Source: Rhodococcus sp. IEGM 1379 (GTDB lineage Bacteria; Actinomycetota; Actinomycetes; Mycobacteriales; Mycobacteriaceae). From it: 57,835 bases of DNA. The stretch covers positions 1-57,835 of the forward strand of contig NZ_JASHKR010000029.1 in assembly GCF_030056815.1 (NCBI RefSeq). Direction: 5' to 3'. This document shows, in pieces, positions 35,651 to 42,668 of this stretch (within the stretch, counting starts at the first letter, position 1; the number at the start of each line of letters is the position of its first letter). The position numbers and the translations under genes are program-made. The notes beneath the pieces are model-generated. The model saw only the letters and a program-made list of their open reading frames with translations, ran no database searches and was not told the DNA's origin.

Positions 35651-36538
35651 ATAGCAGCAGTAAACGCAAATGCTTGGATTCCTGAAGAGTTCGGCTCAGA
35701 GGTAATCGCAGCAGTAGAAGCAAGTTCAGCCGTAGAGAACTACGGTAGACGTATTAACATGAATACGGATACGCGCAAGGTTGCCCGTATCGGTGAATCA
35801 GCAGTAACAGTAGTGGCAAAGAACAGTGCGTACCCAGAGGATGCAGTCAACCTCGATTCGGTATTGCTAGATACAGTCAAGTTCGGCGGTAGAAATATCC
35901 TCGCAGAAGAGGACATCGCTGACAGCAATGTAAACATTATTTCAGAGCTTCAGAAGCAGTGGGCGATCAGCTACGGCAAGACTCTGGACAACGCTTGTCT
36001 AGGTACGACAGCAGCCGGTAACGGTGGAACTGTTCCATTTACATCGGTGTACAAGGAAGTAAGCAGCAACGCAGCAGCGCACAAGATCGCAACAGCTGGA
36101 CCAGTCACATACGACAAGATCAGCCAGACATTCGGCAAGGTCGAACAGGGTGGTTTCTTCTCTGACAGTGACGTGATCGTCATCGCTCACACAAGTCTGA
36201 AGGAATCGTTGCGTGGTCTCGTTGACGGCAACGGCAGACCTTTGTTCATCGAACAGGTATCGGCAACACAGCCAGCAACCTTGTTCGGCTATGCGTTGCA
36301 GTTCTCAGACGGAGCGAAGACAAGCGCGACGAACCAGCAGAACCCAACAGGCAACCCGCTGTTGGTGGTAGGCAACCGTCAGCACCTGATTCTGGGTGTA
36401 CGCAGTGGTCCCGAATCGTTGATCAGTCACGATGCAGGATTCGCTACAGACGAACCTCAATTGAAGATGCGAGCACGTAGAGCCTTTGCTGTCGGTAGAG
36501 CAAAAGCCTTCGGCATCCTCGAAGTAACAACAACCTAA
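35651..36538 (+). CDS. HK97-type major capsid protein, non-canonical start
   Basis: A protein of about 295 residues. The reading frame is open from 35,633 and the typical N terminus of this capsid family (NANAWIPEEFGSEVIAAVEA, then SSAVENYGRRINM) precedes the first ATG at 35,759, so the protein must begin upstream. The only starts available are ATA 35,651 (nine bases after AGAAAAGAAG) or ATT 35,645. The rest has HK97-fold features: GGRNILAEEDIADSNVNI, DVIVIAHTSLKESLRGLVD and the C-terminal RARRAFAVGRAKAFGILEV. A former ATG mutated to ATA would lower capsid output. Confidence 0.82.
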   Translation: MAAVNANAWIPEEFGSEVIAAVEASSAVENYGRRINMNTDTRKVARIGESAVTVVAKNSAYPEDAVNLDSVLLDTVKFGGRNILAEEDIADSNVNIISELQKQWAISYGKTLDNACLGTTAAGNGGTVPFTSVYKEVSSNAAAHKIATAGPVTYDKISQTFGKVEQGGFFSDSDVIVIAHTSLKESLRGLVDGNGRPLFIEQVSATQPATLFGYALQFSDGAKTSATNQQNPTGNPLLVVGNRQHLILGVRSGPESLISHDAGFATDEPQLKMRARRAFAVGRAKAFGILEVTTT

Positions 36539-36546
36539 GTAGGCTA

Positions 36547-36577
36547 CAGGGTGCGTCGATAGTGGCGCACCCTGTTT
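36547..36577 (+). terminator. Terminator after the capsid gene
   Basis: A perfect 9-bp stem (CAGGGTGCG with CGCACCCTG) followed by TTT, nine bases after the capsid stop. It may limit transcription into the connector genes. Confidence 0.65.
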
Positions 36578-36579
36578 CG

Positions 36580-36744
36580 ATGACAGAAAAGATCGAATTT
36601 CTTGTAGTTCTACCGACTGTAGGAAACGCTGAAAATCTAAATGCTCCACCTATGACACTTGCAAGCAGGGTTCATGAATTCTGCCTCAGACGCAATTTGA
36701 TCGTGGCATCTATAACGGAGCAATCATGTACCGATTCTATGTAG
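36580..36744 (+). CDS. Possible 54-residue connector-region protein
   Basis: An ORF from ATG 36,580 reading MTEKIEFLVVLPTVGNAENL onward. It overlaps the start of the next gene by 19 bases. There is no Shine-Dalgarno and it begins directly after the terminator stem, so it may be a chance ORF. It is included because the gap would otherwise be empty and tight packing is normal here. Confidence 0.3.
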   Translation: MTEKIEFLVVLPTVGNAENLNAPPMTLASRVHEFCLRRNLIVASITEQSCTDSM

Positions 36745-37052
36745 GGCAGATTCCGGTAGGAGATTTCTTCTTCAAGATCGTTGACGAACGAAAGCTGCCG
36801 AGAAAAGTTGCAATCTGGTACCAAAGCGCAACTGTGCTGATTCGTAGACCTGACGGAACTGTCTACTCGGATGGATTTGCCTATCCAAATGTGAATCCTG
36901 TACATGGTATTGACTACAGATTCGGCAGCACTTCGCCGTTCACTATGCCGGGGGAGTATGCGATGCAAATAAAGCTAGTGAGAGATAGAGAGCCCTTTGG
37001 GGTAGATTACACAGACCCGGTAGCTATCGACGTGTTCGAGGCTATCGAATGA
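36726..37052 (+). CDS. Probable head-associated protein, unknown
   Basis: A 108-residue protein from ATG 36,726, with GGAG upstream. Beta-rich, with VAIWYQSATVLIRRPDGTVY and a C-terminal TMPGEYAMQIKLVRDREPFG segment that resembles small beta-sandwich decoration or head-completion proteins. It lies between the capsid gene and the connectors. Function is assigned by position only. Confidence 0.6.
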   Translation: MYRFYVGQIPVGDFFFKIVDERKLPRKVAIWYQSATVLIRRPDGTVYSDGFAYPNVNPVHGIDYRFGSTSPFTMPGEYAMQIKLVRDREPFGVDYTDPVAIDVFEAIE

Positions 37053-37067
37053 AAGGATTGATCAGAA

Positions 37068-37448
37068 ATATTAGCTTCAATGAATGACGTATTTACGTTC
37101 ACTGGTACAACTGTCAACGACAACCAGATCAGACACGCTCAGGCGATAGTCGAGATTTGCGCCGGTAGACCTGAATCTATGGTAACAAAAGAACGTGACA
37201 AGCAATGGATGAAGTATGCAGTGAGTTGGCAAGCAGCATACATCGATAATGCTGACGTGTTTCAGCAAGCCAACGTGCAGCAAGTCAAACAAGACAACTC
37301 AACAGTGACATTCGGAGATAGAGTCTATGCAATATCTCCATTAGTGGCAGAGGCAGTGAAACGACTCAGTTGGTACAGCTCGAGAAAGATCAATCTCAAA
37401 GGCTACGATTTCAAGCACGACAAGCTGCCTGCGTGGTGGACCTGGTGA
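37068..37448 (+). CDS. Head-tail connector protein (adaptor)
   Basis: A mainly helical protein of 122-126 residues in the size range of gp6/gp15-type adaptors that sit below the portal. GAAAGGA at 37,051-37,057 is 22 bases before ATG 37,080 but 10 bases before an in-frame ATA at 37,068, the second structural gene here with that arrangement; ATG 37,080 remains the conventional choice. The segment DKQWMKYAVSWQAAYIDNA is typical of these adaptors. It overlaps the next gene by four bases (GTGA). Confidence 0.7.
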   Translation: MLASMNDVFTFTGTTVNDNQIRHAQAIVEICAGRPESMVTKERDKQWMKYAVSWQAAYIDNADVFQQANVQQVKQDNSTVTFGDRVYAISPLVAEAVKRLSWYSSRKINLKGYDFKHDKLPAWWTW

Positions 37449-37849
37449 ACTTGATTCCGAAGTCGTATCCGAGTCTGATCGATGTCTATACGAATACGCA
37501 GACAATCGATCCTAATACGAACGAGACGATCAACCGTTGGAACTATCTCGAGCCTGAAACTGTTGCCTGCAATGTCGTTGCGTTGAAACCAAAGGAAATG
37601 TTGGAGATATTCGGTAAGCAGTACGCGAACAAAAAGTTCGTCAAGATCGAGACAGCAAGCAAGTTCGATCTGTCGCAGCAAGCAGGAAACGTGAGGTCAA
37701 AGCGCGGTTCGGTGTACTTCCAGCCTGGTGACGATCCCTACGTGTTCAACATCAGTAACGTGAACGCGCAGATCGATCAGCTAGGCAACATCGTCTGCTA
37801 CGAGCTGTATTTGGAGTACTTCGCTACGTTGTCTGAGATTGCTCGATGA
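37445..37849 (+). CDS. Head closure / tail-attachment protein
   Basis: A 134-residue beta-rich protein from GTG 37,445, overlapping the adaptor stop. It has the plan of HK97 gp10/SPP1 gp16-like stoppers, with PETVACNVVALKPKEMLEIF and GSVYFQPGDDPYVFNISNVN. It would close the filled head and present a surface for a tail. This is the last structural gene; the tail genes that normally follow are absent and a terminator comes next. Confidence 0.68.
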   Translation: MNLIPKSYPSLIDVYTNTQTIDPNTNETINRWNYLEPETVACNVVALKPKEMLEIFGKQYANKKFVKIETASKFDLSQQAGNVRSKRGSVYFQPGDDPYVFNISNVNAQIDQLGNIVCYELYLEYFATLSEIAR

Positions 37850-37850
37850 A

Positions 37851-37886
37851 GTAAGTGATCTAGCGATCAATCGCTAGATCACTTAC
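37851..37886. terminator. Bidirectional terminator between connector and TIR genes
   Basis: A perfect 16-bp stem (GTAAGTGATCTAGCGA with TCGCTAGATCACTTAC, loop TCAA) between convergent genes. It marks the sharp end of the structural operon. Confidence 0.85.
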
Positions 37887-37888
37887 AG

Positions 37889-39055
37889 TCAGGATTCGGC
37901 AATGATTCCGTCAGGATTATTTTCGATGTCGTTTATCCTACGTTCCCACTCGTTAAAGAACTGCTGTCCGTCGATAAAGCTTTGGGCTCCTTTGCTTATT
38001 ATTACGAGTGGGCGACGTACATCGCGGCTCAGTTTTGCGACGTCTCTGACGTTTTCCTGAAATCCCTCTACCGAACTGATAGCTGATCGTCCAGCCTCAG
38101 ACAATGTGCGCACTTGGTTCATGAAATCGAGGACAGATTCGTCTTTGCGTTCCGCTGGAGGACGCGATGCAATTTGTGAAAGAACTGTCACGATATTCTC
38201 GTTCATGCTCATTGCTTGTTCTGCGTACTGCAAGCCATTGTCGCGAAATTCTTCTGCAATAGGCATTAACTCATTTGCATAGTTTTTTGCTACGAATAGC
38301 TTTGCCGCTGCATTCCTATCTGATGCCTTCGACATGATTGGGGCGTAGCGGTTAGTGACATCGGAGATTTGGTTCATGATCACACTGAACTGCTCAATCG
38401 TGCCTTGCCATGCAGGGAAGAGCTCTTCGGCCGATGCAATAGCGTCAATTAGTCCTGGAGAGTCATCGTACTCATCATCCGGGCTGTCGTCCGAAGCTGC
38501 GGTTTTGGCCGTAGCAGATGGGATAATCTCGGGACGGCTCGCGACTTCAGTAGCGATATCAATCAATCGAAGAGCCAGTTTATTGACGGCAGTGCGATAG
38601 GGTTTGCTATCTTCGTCTTCAAGCCTCAGTTGGTCGAATCGTTCATACTGTGCTGCTGCTATTGCAGACCTAACTTTGTCTGTAGATTCTTCTACTAAAT
38701 CGTCAACTGGAAAGTAGAGGATTGGAAGCAGAAGTTCGGGAACTTTTCTTTCCTGTGCATTCTGGGTAAATAGAAGGATTTCCCGTCGGCACTGCTCGCT
38801 TTTCAGGTATCTAGGAGTGACGATTGCGATAAAGAATGTAGTCTCAGTAAGTGCATCATCGATTGTAATTTTCCACTTTGCGCCCCACGCAATGTCTTTC
38901 CGGTCAACGAACATCTCGATCGACCGTGCTGTCAATGAACCAAATTCCTTCTGTACCAGCTCACAGAGTCGGAGGATTCTCCCGCCTTCGCCGTCGTTGT
39001 CATCGTGTACGTAGCTCCAGAACCCCGAAGGCTGTTCAGTGTTTGCTGTGGTCAT
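37889..39055 (-). CDS. TIR-domain protein, probable phage-defence effector
   Basis: A 388-residue protein. Residues about 11-140 form a TIR domain: FWSYVHDDNDGEGGRI at the start, MFVDRKDIAWGAKWKITIDD, and FFIAIVTPRYLKSEQCRREI, with an acidic residue (Glu/Asp) of the helix where TIR NADases keep their catalytic Glu. The rest is helical, with no NB-ARC, STING or SLATT domain recognised. Many bacterial TIR proteins degrade NAD+ or make signal nucleotides during phage infection. Placement as the opposite-strand gene at the element edge is typical of satellite defence cargo. Palindrome TAGGTC-G-GACCTA lies just upstream. Confidence 0.82.
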   Translation of the reverse strand: MTTANTEQPSGFWSYVHDDNDGEGGRILRLCELVQKEFGSLTARSIEMFVDRKDIAWGAKWKITIDDALTETTFFIAIVTPRYLKSEQCRREILLFTQNAQERKVPELLLPILYFPVDDLVEESTDKVRSAIAAAQYERFDQLRLEDEDSKPYRTAVNKLALRLIDIATEVASRPEIIPSATAKTAASDDSPDDEYDDSPGLIDAIASAEELFPAWQGTIEQFSVIMNQISDVTNRYAPIMSKASDRNAAAKLFVAKNYANELMPIAEEFRDNGLQYAEQAMSMNENIVTVLSQIASRPPAERKDESVLDFMNQVRTLSEAGRSAISSVEGFQENVRDVAKLSRDVRRPLVIISKGAQSFIDGQQFFNEWERRINDIENNPDGIIAES

Positions 39056-39549
39056 GCCGGAATCGTACCGGTAGGTCGGACCTATCCGAGTTGGTGTGGT
39101 CCAGTGCTGACTGGTGATGCGTCCCAGGATGTTTCGTCATGCTTGATTCTCGAGCATGTTTGCCCGATGACTGATGTGAAGCGCAATCATCATGCAGGTG
39201 TTGCAGATCGCTGAACTGGGAGGCGGGATGACGCAGTTGACCGACGAATCGAAGCTGTGACTGGCGACACGCCGTTACGACACGAAAATACGGGCGCTGA
39301 TCTGAGTCGACCTGGGAATTTCACCTATGTAATCCACAACATGTCGCGTTATGCGTTTCTGTCGGCCACTAGGTGTAGTGTTTCAAATACCGATAGCCCC
39401 GGTACCAATCCGGGTGTTGGACTGGAACGAGGCTTCACGGCTTGTCGAACTTTGCACGGTTCACTAGTCAACCTAGTCTTGTCGATCGATTTTGGCAAAA
39501 GATGTCAAGATCGTGTCTGGCACAGAGCTTTTGGTAGGAAGGCCCGAAT
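39056..39549. other. Non-coding region between the TIR and DUF2188-like genes
   Basis: About 490 bases with no convincing gene. The left end holds the promoter of the TIR gene and the palindrome TAGGTC-G-GACCTA at 39,072-39,084, a candidate operator 17 bases upstream of its start. GC content rises towards the right. Confidence 0.4.
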
Positions 39550-39792
39550 ATGGCCGCCAAGAACAACAGGATCGTCAGCCCCAATCCGAAGGGTGGATGG
39601 GATGTGAAGGGTGCTCCTGGAGGCAAGCGCGCAAGTGCTCACACTGATACCCAGAAGGAAGCTATTTCCAAGGCGAATCAGATCGTTGGCAAGGCAGGCG
39701 GTGGCGAAGTATCGATCCAGGGCAAGAATGGTCAGATTCGCGAGAAGAACACCGTCGCCCCTGGTAACGATCCCAGCAACGTCAAGGGATAG
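39550..39792 (+). CDS. DUF2188-like small basic protein
   Basis: An 80-residue protein with GGAAGG upstream of ATG 39,550. The pattern IVSPNPKGGWDVKGAPGGKR, HTDTQKEAISKANQIV and GGEVSIQGKNGQIREKNTV is that of DUF2188 proteins, small beta-rich proteins with no known function that are common in actinobacteria. It is the last gene before attR. In the circular element it would lie immediately upstream of attP and int. Confidence 0.8.
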   Translation: MAAKNNRIVSPNPKGGWDVKGAPGGKRASAHTDTQKEAISKANQIVGKAGGGEVSIQGKNGQIREKNTVAPGNDPSNVKG

Positions 39793-39803
39793 CTTGTAGT
39801 ACG

Positions 39804-39835
39804 AAGCACCCCAGCTCTTCGGAGCTGGGGTGCTT
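39804..39835 (+). terminator. Terminator at the right edge of the satellite
   Basis: A perfect 14-bp stem (AAGCACCCCAGCTC with GAGCTGGGGTGCTT, loop TTCG). It follows the DUF2188-like gene and would keep its transcript from entering int in the circular form. Confidence 0.85.
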
Positions 39836-39900
39836 GTCATTGCGAGGACAGTCCGAAGTTCGCTGCTACTGTGCAGTGGAACGTACAACTACATGCGGTT

Positions 39901-39969
39901 ATCCGGAATATGCACGATTCACCACGCCAACGATGGTAGTTCCCCGTCAACTACAGCGTGTCGTTGGGT
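39901..39969. repeat. attR: right 69-bp attachment repeat
   Basis: Identical to attL at 25,777-25,845 over all 69 bases. On the minus strand it holds a truncated copy of the ctaA start (GTG GTG AAT...) that reads eight codons and then meets a TAA supplied by element DNA. Beyond it lies the original upstream DNA of ctaA. Confidence 0.92.
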
Positions 39970-40136
39970 CAGCCCACTTCGCGATCGCCGGTGCACACAA
40001 CCTGCCGCGCGATGGCTGGGCCGACCCTCGCAGGCCGAGTTGGGTGCAACCGCGCCCAGTAGTCGATTGACAGCGTCATCGATAGTTTTGACGTCGACTG
40101 CAGAGTGCCGGCATCGCGTGCCCGACTGCCTGGCGG
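39970..40136. promoter_or_regulatory. Displaced native upstream region of ctaA
   Basis: This DNA would join ctaA directly if the element excised. It probably contained upstream promoter elements of ctaA and separates attR from the first exopolysaccharide gene. No gene is visible. Confidence 0.45.
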
Positions 40137-41252
40137 TCAGCGGTTCCTGATCACGTCGTCGACAACTCTTGTCATGTTCTCTCCGAAGGCCTTCCGTGAG
40201 AATCGTTCGGCCCACGAACGGATCTTTTTCGAATCGAAGTCGCTCGGGTCGAAGTTCTCCATTGCTTCGGCGAGACCGCTGACCACTTTGCTGTCGTCGC
40301 CAGGAGAGACGAGTACGCCGGTCTCGCCTGGGATGACAGTGTCGAGCGCACCCCCTTCGCCCAAAGCGATCACGGGGGTCCCGGTTGCCATCGCCTCGAC
40401 CGGAACGATACCGAAGTCCTCGACACCGGGCATCACCAAGGCACGTGCACGCCGGTAAAGGTCCAGGAGTTCATCGTGGGGGACTCGACCGACGAAGACG
40501 GTGTCCTCGGCAGCCAACTCCCGGCAGACGTCCATCCATCGACCATCGCCTACGACGACGAGTCGCTTACCCGCCTGCCGCGCAGCCCGGATTGCAAGGT
40601 CCGGTCGTTTGTAAGGCACCAAGCGACCGGCGAGCAGAAAGAAGTCTTCCCGATCGATTGAAAAATCAGGCGTGAAACCTTCGGTATCCACGGGTGGATG
40701 CACCACTATCGCTTCCCGACCCCACCAACGGTGAATTCTGTCCGCGACTTCGGTCGAGTTTGCGACGATTTGCTCGAGGCGTCCCACAGCTTTCAACTCG
40801 TCCCGACGTGCTACTCGCGCCAGCGCTGCGAGCACGGCGGCGCCGGCTACACCCCCCGTTTCCTGAGCCCGAAAAGCGGGATCCCAGGCCCAGCGCGCCG
40901 GGCTGTGTACATACGCGATGACCGGAGCGTCGGTGGCGAAGGCGGCCTGCGTGGCGAATGCGTGATGGCTCACCACCACAGCATCTACTGCTCCCAGTTT
41001 CATTCTGCGAAAGGCGCTGGGCAGCAGCGGCATCAAGGGGGCGTACGACGACCTCCCCATCAACCGGTAGACGCCGTCGACCCATGTCGTCACTGGAGGG
41101 GTCGATATACCCGCCGGTATGCCCGCCGGTCGTGCGAGGGGCACGTGGACTGCCGCGTGCGGCCACGTCAGGGACAGTTGCTCAACTACATGTTCGGAAC
41201 CAGCGATTTCCGTGAATCGCTCGTGCACTATCGCCAATTTGGGTTCGTTCAT
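40137..41252 (-). CDS. GT4-family glycosyltransferase
   Basis: A 371-residue retaining glycosyltransferase (GT-B fold) from ATG 41,252. The C-terminal domain shows GRLVPYKRPDLAI near residue 200 and the donor-binding EDFGIVPVEAMATGTPVIAL near 285 (EX7E type). It transfers a sugar to a growing lipid-linked oligosaccharide at the cytoplasmic membrane. First gene after attR; transcribed towards the satellite and divergent from the next glycosyltransferase. Confidence 0.88.
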   Translation of the reverse strand: MNEPKLAIVHERFTEIAGSEHVVEQLSLTWPHAAVHVPLARPAGIPAGISTPPVTTWVDGVYRLMGRSSYAPLMPLLPSAFRRMKLGAVDAVVVSHHAFATQAAFATDAPVIAYVHSPARWAWDPAFRAQETGGVAGAAVLAALARVARRDELKAVGRLEQIVANSTEVADRIHRWWGREAIVVHPPVDTEGFTPDFSIDREDFFLLAGRLVPYKRPDLAIRAARQAGKRLVVVGDGRWMDVCRELAAEDTVFVGRVPHDELLDLYRRARALVMPGVEDFGIVPVEAMATGTPVIALGEGGALDTVIPGETGVLVSPGDDSKVVSGLAEAMENFDPSDFDSKKIRSWAERFSRKAFGENMTRVVDDVIRNR

Positions 41253-41504
41253 ATCTACTTCGAGGCTCCGCGACGTGTGGAAATCACTCGGCATACGCCC
41301 TTTTTATTCGAGGACTCGGAAAATGGAGAATTGCGGGTACTCACCCAAAGTCACCCTTCGCTGCCGAGAATGCATGTGAAAACCGCCGATGATCTCGACA
41401 ATCTCAGTTCTTTCATACCGAAGATACCATTCAATATTCGGGGTCTGCATCTGGCCGGGCAACGACTGTTTTCACCGAATTGACGGACCTGCAAGAATGC
41501 TTTT

Positions 41505-42668
41505 ATGCATACTTCCCGTGCCGGTCAGGCGAGCCGCGACGGCGCGTCGGTTGATCTGTTGTTTGATGCCCGGCATATTCGTCAGAGCGGTATCGGCACC
41601 TACATCAGGACCCAAATCCCTGTTCTCGAACGGGTTCTGGGCGATCACCGATTCAATCTGGCCATACTCGCCGATCGGAATGCGGTACCGGACGTGAGCG
41701 CCGAAACCCGCGTGGTTTTCGCGGACCCTGCCGATGCCCGGATGTATTCAACGAAGGAACAACGTGCGTGGAGACGCGCATTGTCGGTAACCCGCCCGAA
41801 GGCATTGTGGGTTCCGCACTACCCATTTCCTCTTGCTCTACTGTCTCCTCGTAGTCGCAATATTCAATTCTTCGTCACGGTGCACGACACTCTCCATATC
41901 GAAGACAACAAGCTGAGTGATCAGAATCGCGCCAAGAACGCGTACGCACGAACCATGCTGCAACTCAGCGCAAGACGAGCCAGAACGGTATTCACTCCGT
42001 CCCAGGCAACTGCCCGTTCCATGGTTGCCGTCGCCCCTTCCGCCGAAGTGCTGGTGACTCCCATTCCCGTCGACGACGTGTGGTTTTCTCCGTCGGAGTC
42101 CTCACTGTCGCCGATCCAGCCGCCGTACCTACTGTATGTGGGAAATATCAAGCGGCACAAGAACTTGCCCCTGCTTCTCGACGCGTTCGCAGCAATTTCG
42201 AGTTCCGTCCCGCACACGCTGGTGATAGCCGGCGGCGACGAGTCGCTCAGGACGCTCGACGATCGTGTGAACCGGCTCGTGGACAGCCTCGGTGACCGCG
42301 TGCAGCTCACGGGCCGCCTTCCCTTCGACCGGTTGCGTGCCCTGGTGGCACAAGCGGATCTGCTGATCATGCCGTCGCTGTACGAAGGCGCTGGCCTCCC
42401 GCCTCTGGAGGCAATGGCATCGCACACTGCGGTGCTGTCGTCGAACATCCCGGTCTTAATGGAAACGTGTGGTGATGGCGCAGAGTATTTCGACCCTCAT
42501 GATTCAGGTGCATTGGCGGTGCTCATGAAGAAGTATTGCGGCGATGAACAAGCCAGGGCAGCATTGAGTGATCGTGGGCGCTCGCATGTCCAGCGACGCC
42601 AGTCTGAGATCCCGTCAACAGCAACTGCAGAGTCGATCTGTTCTGCACTGAGGAGCGCATCCCTATGA
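41505..42668 (+). CDS. GT4-family glycosyltransferase
   Basis: A 387-residue GT-B enzyme. Residues DARHIRQSGIGTYIR form the acceptor-side glycine loop, YVGNIKRHKNLPLLLDAF near 210 and SLYEGAGLPPLEAMASHTAV near 290 the donor site. Low similarity to the divergent neighbour suggests a different linkage. It overlaps the next gene by four bases (ATGA), so a transfer reaction and the beta-helix protein are made together. Confidence 0.88.
   Translation: MHTSRAGQASRDGASVDLLFDARHIRQSGIGTYIRTQIPVLERVLGDHRFNLAILADRNAVPDVSAETRVVFADPADARMYSTKEQRAWRRALSVTRPKALWVPHYPFPLALLSPRSRNIQFFVTVHDTLHIEDNKLSDQNRAKNAYARTMLQLSARRARTVFTPSQATARSMVAVAPSAEVLVTPIPVDDVWFSPSESSLSPIQPPYLLYVGNIKRHKNLPLLLDAFAAISSSVPHTLVIAGGDESLRTLDDRVNRLVDSLGDRVQLTGRLPFDRLRALVAQADLLIMPSLYEGAGLPPLEAMASHTAVLSSNIPVLMETCGDGAEYFDPHDSGALAVLMKKYCGDEQARAALSDRGRSHVQRRQSEIPSTATAESICSALRSASL

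Larger units (their letters stand above)
25777..39969. mobile_element. Integrated capsid-forming phage satellite (cf-PICI-like)
   Basis: A 14.2-kb island between perfect 69-bp direct repeats, AT-rich compared with its flanks. It encodes a tyrosine integrase at the left end, unknown and small proteins, HNH endonuclease, TerS, TerL, portal, scaffold-like protein, major capsid protein, connectors, a TIR protein and a DUF2188-like protein. No tail, tape-measure, baseplate, holin, endolysin or recognisable repressor is present. Capsid-forming satellites (cf-PICIs and the Streptomyces satellite MiniFlayer) have this gene content: they make heads, package their own DNA and borrow tails and lysis from a helper. 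A decayed prophage that lost its tail module is the alternative. Confidence 0.8.

Noticed and set aside
25777-39969. Complete temperate prophage
   Set aside because: No tail, tape-measure, baseplate, holin or endolysin gene and no recognisable repressor or replication module, while the head genes are complete and end at a strong terminator.
40698-41483. 261-codon ORF opposite the first glycosyltransferase
   Set aside because: It mostly overlaps the glycosyltransferase on the other strand, has no ribosome site and no recognisable domain.
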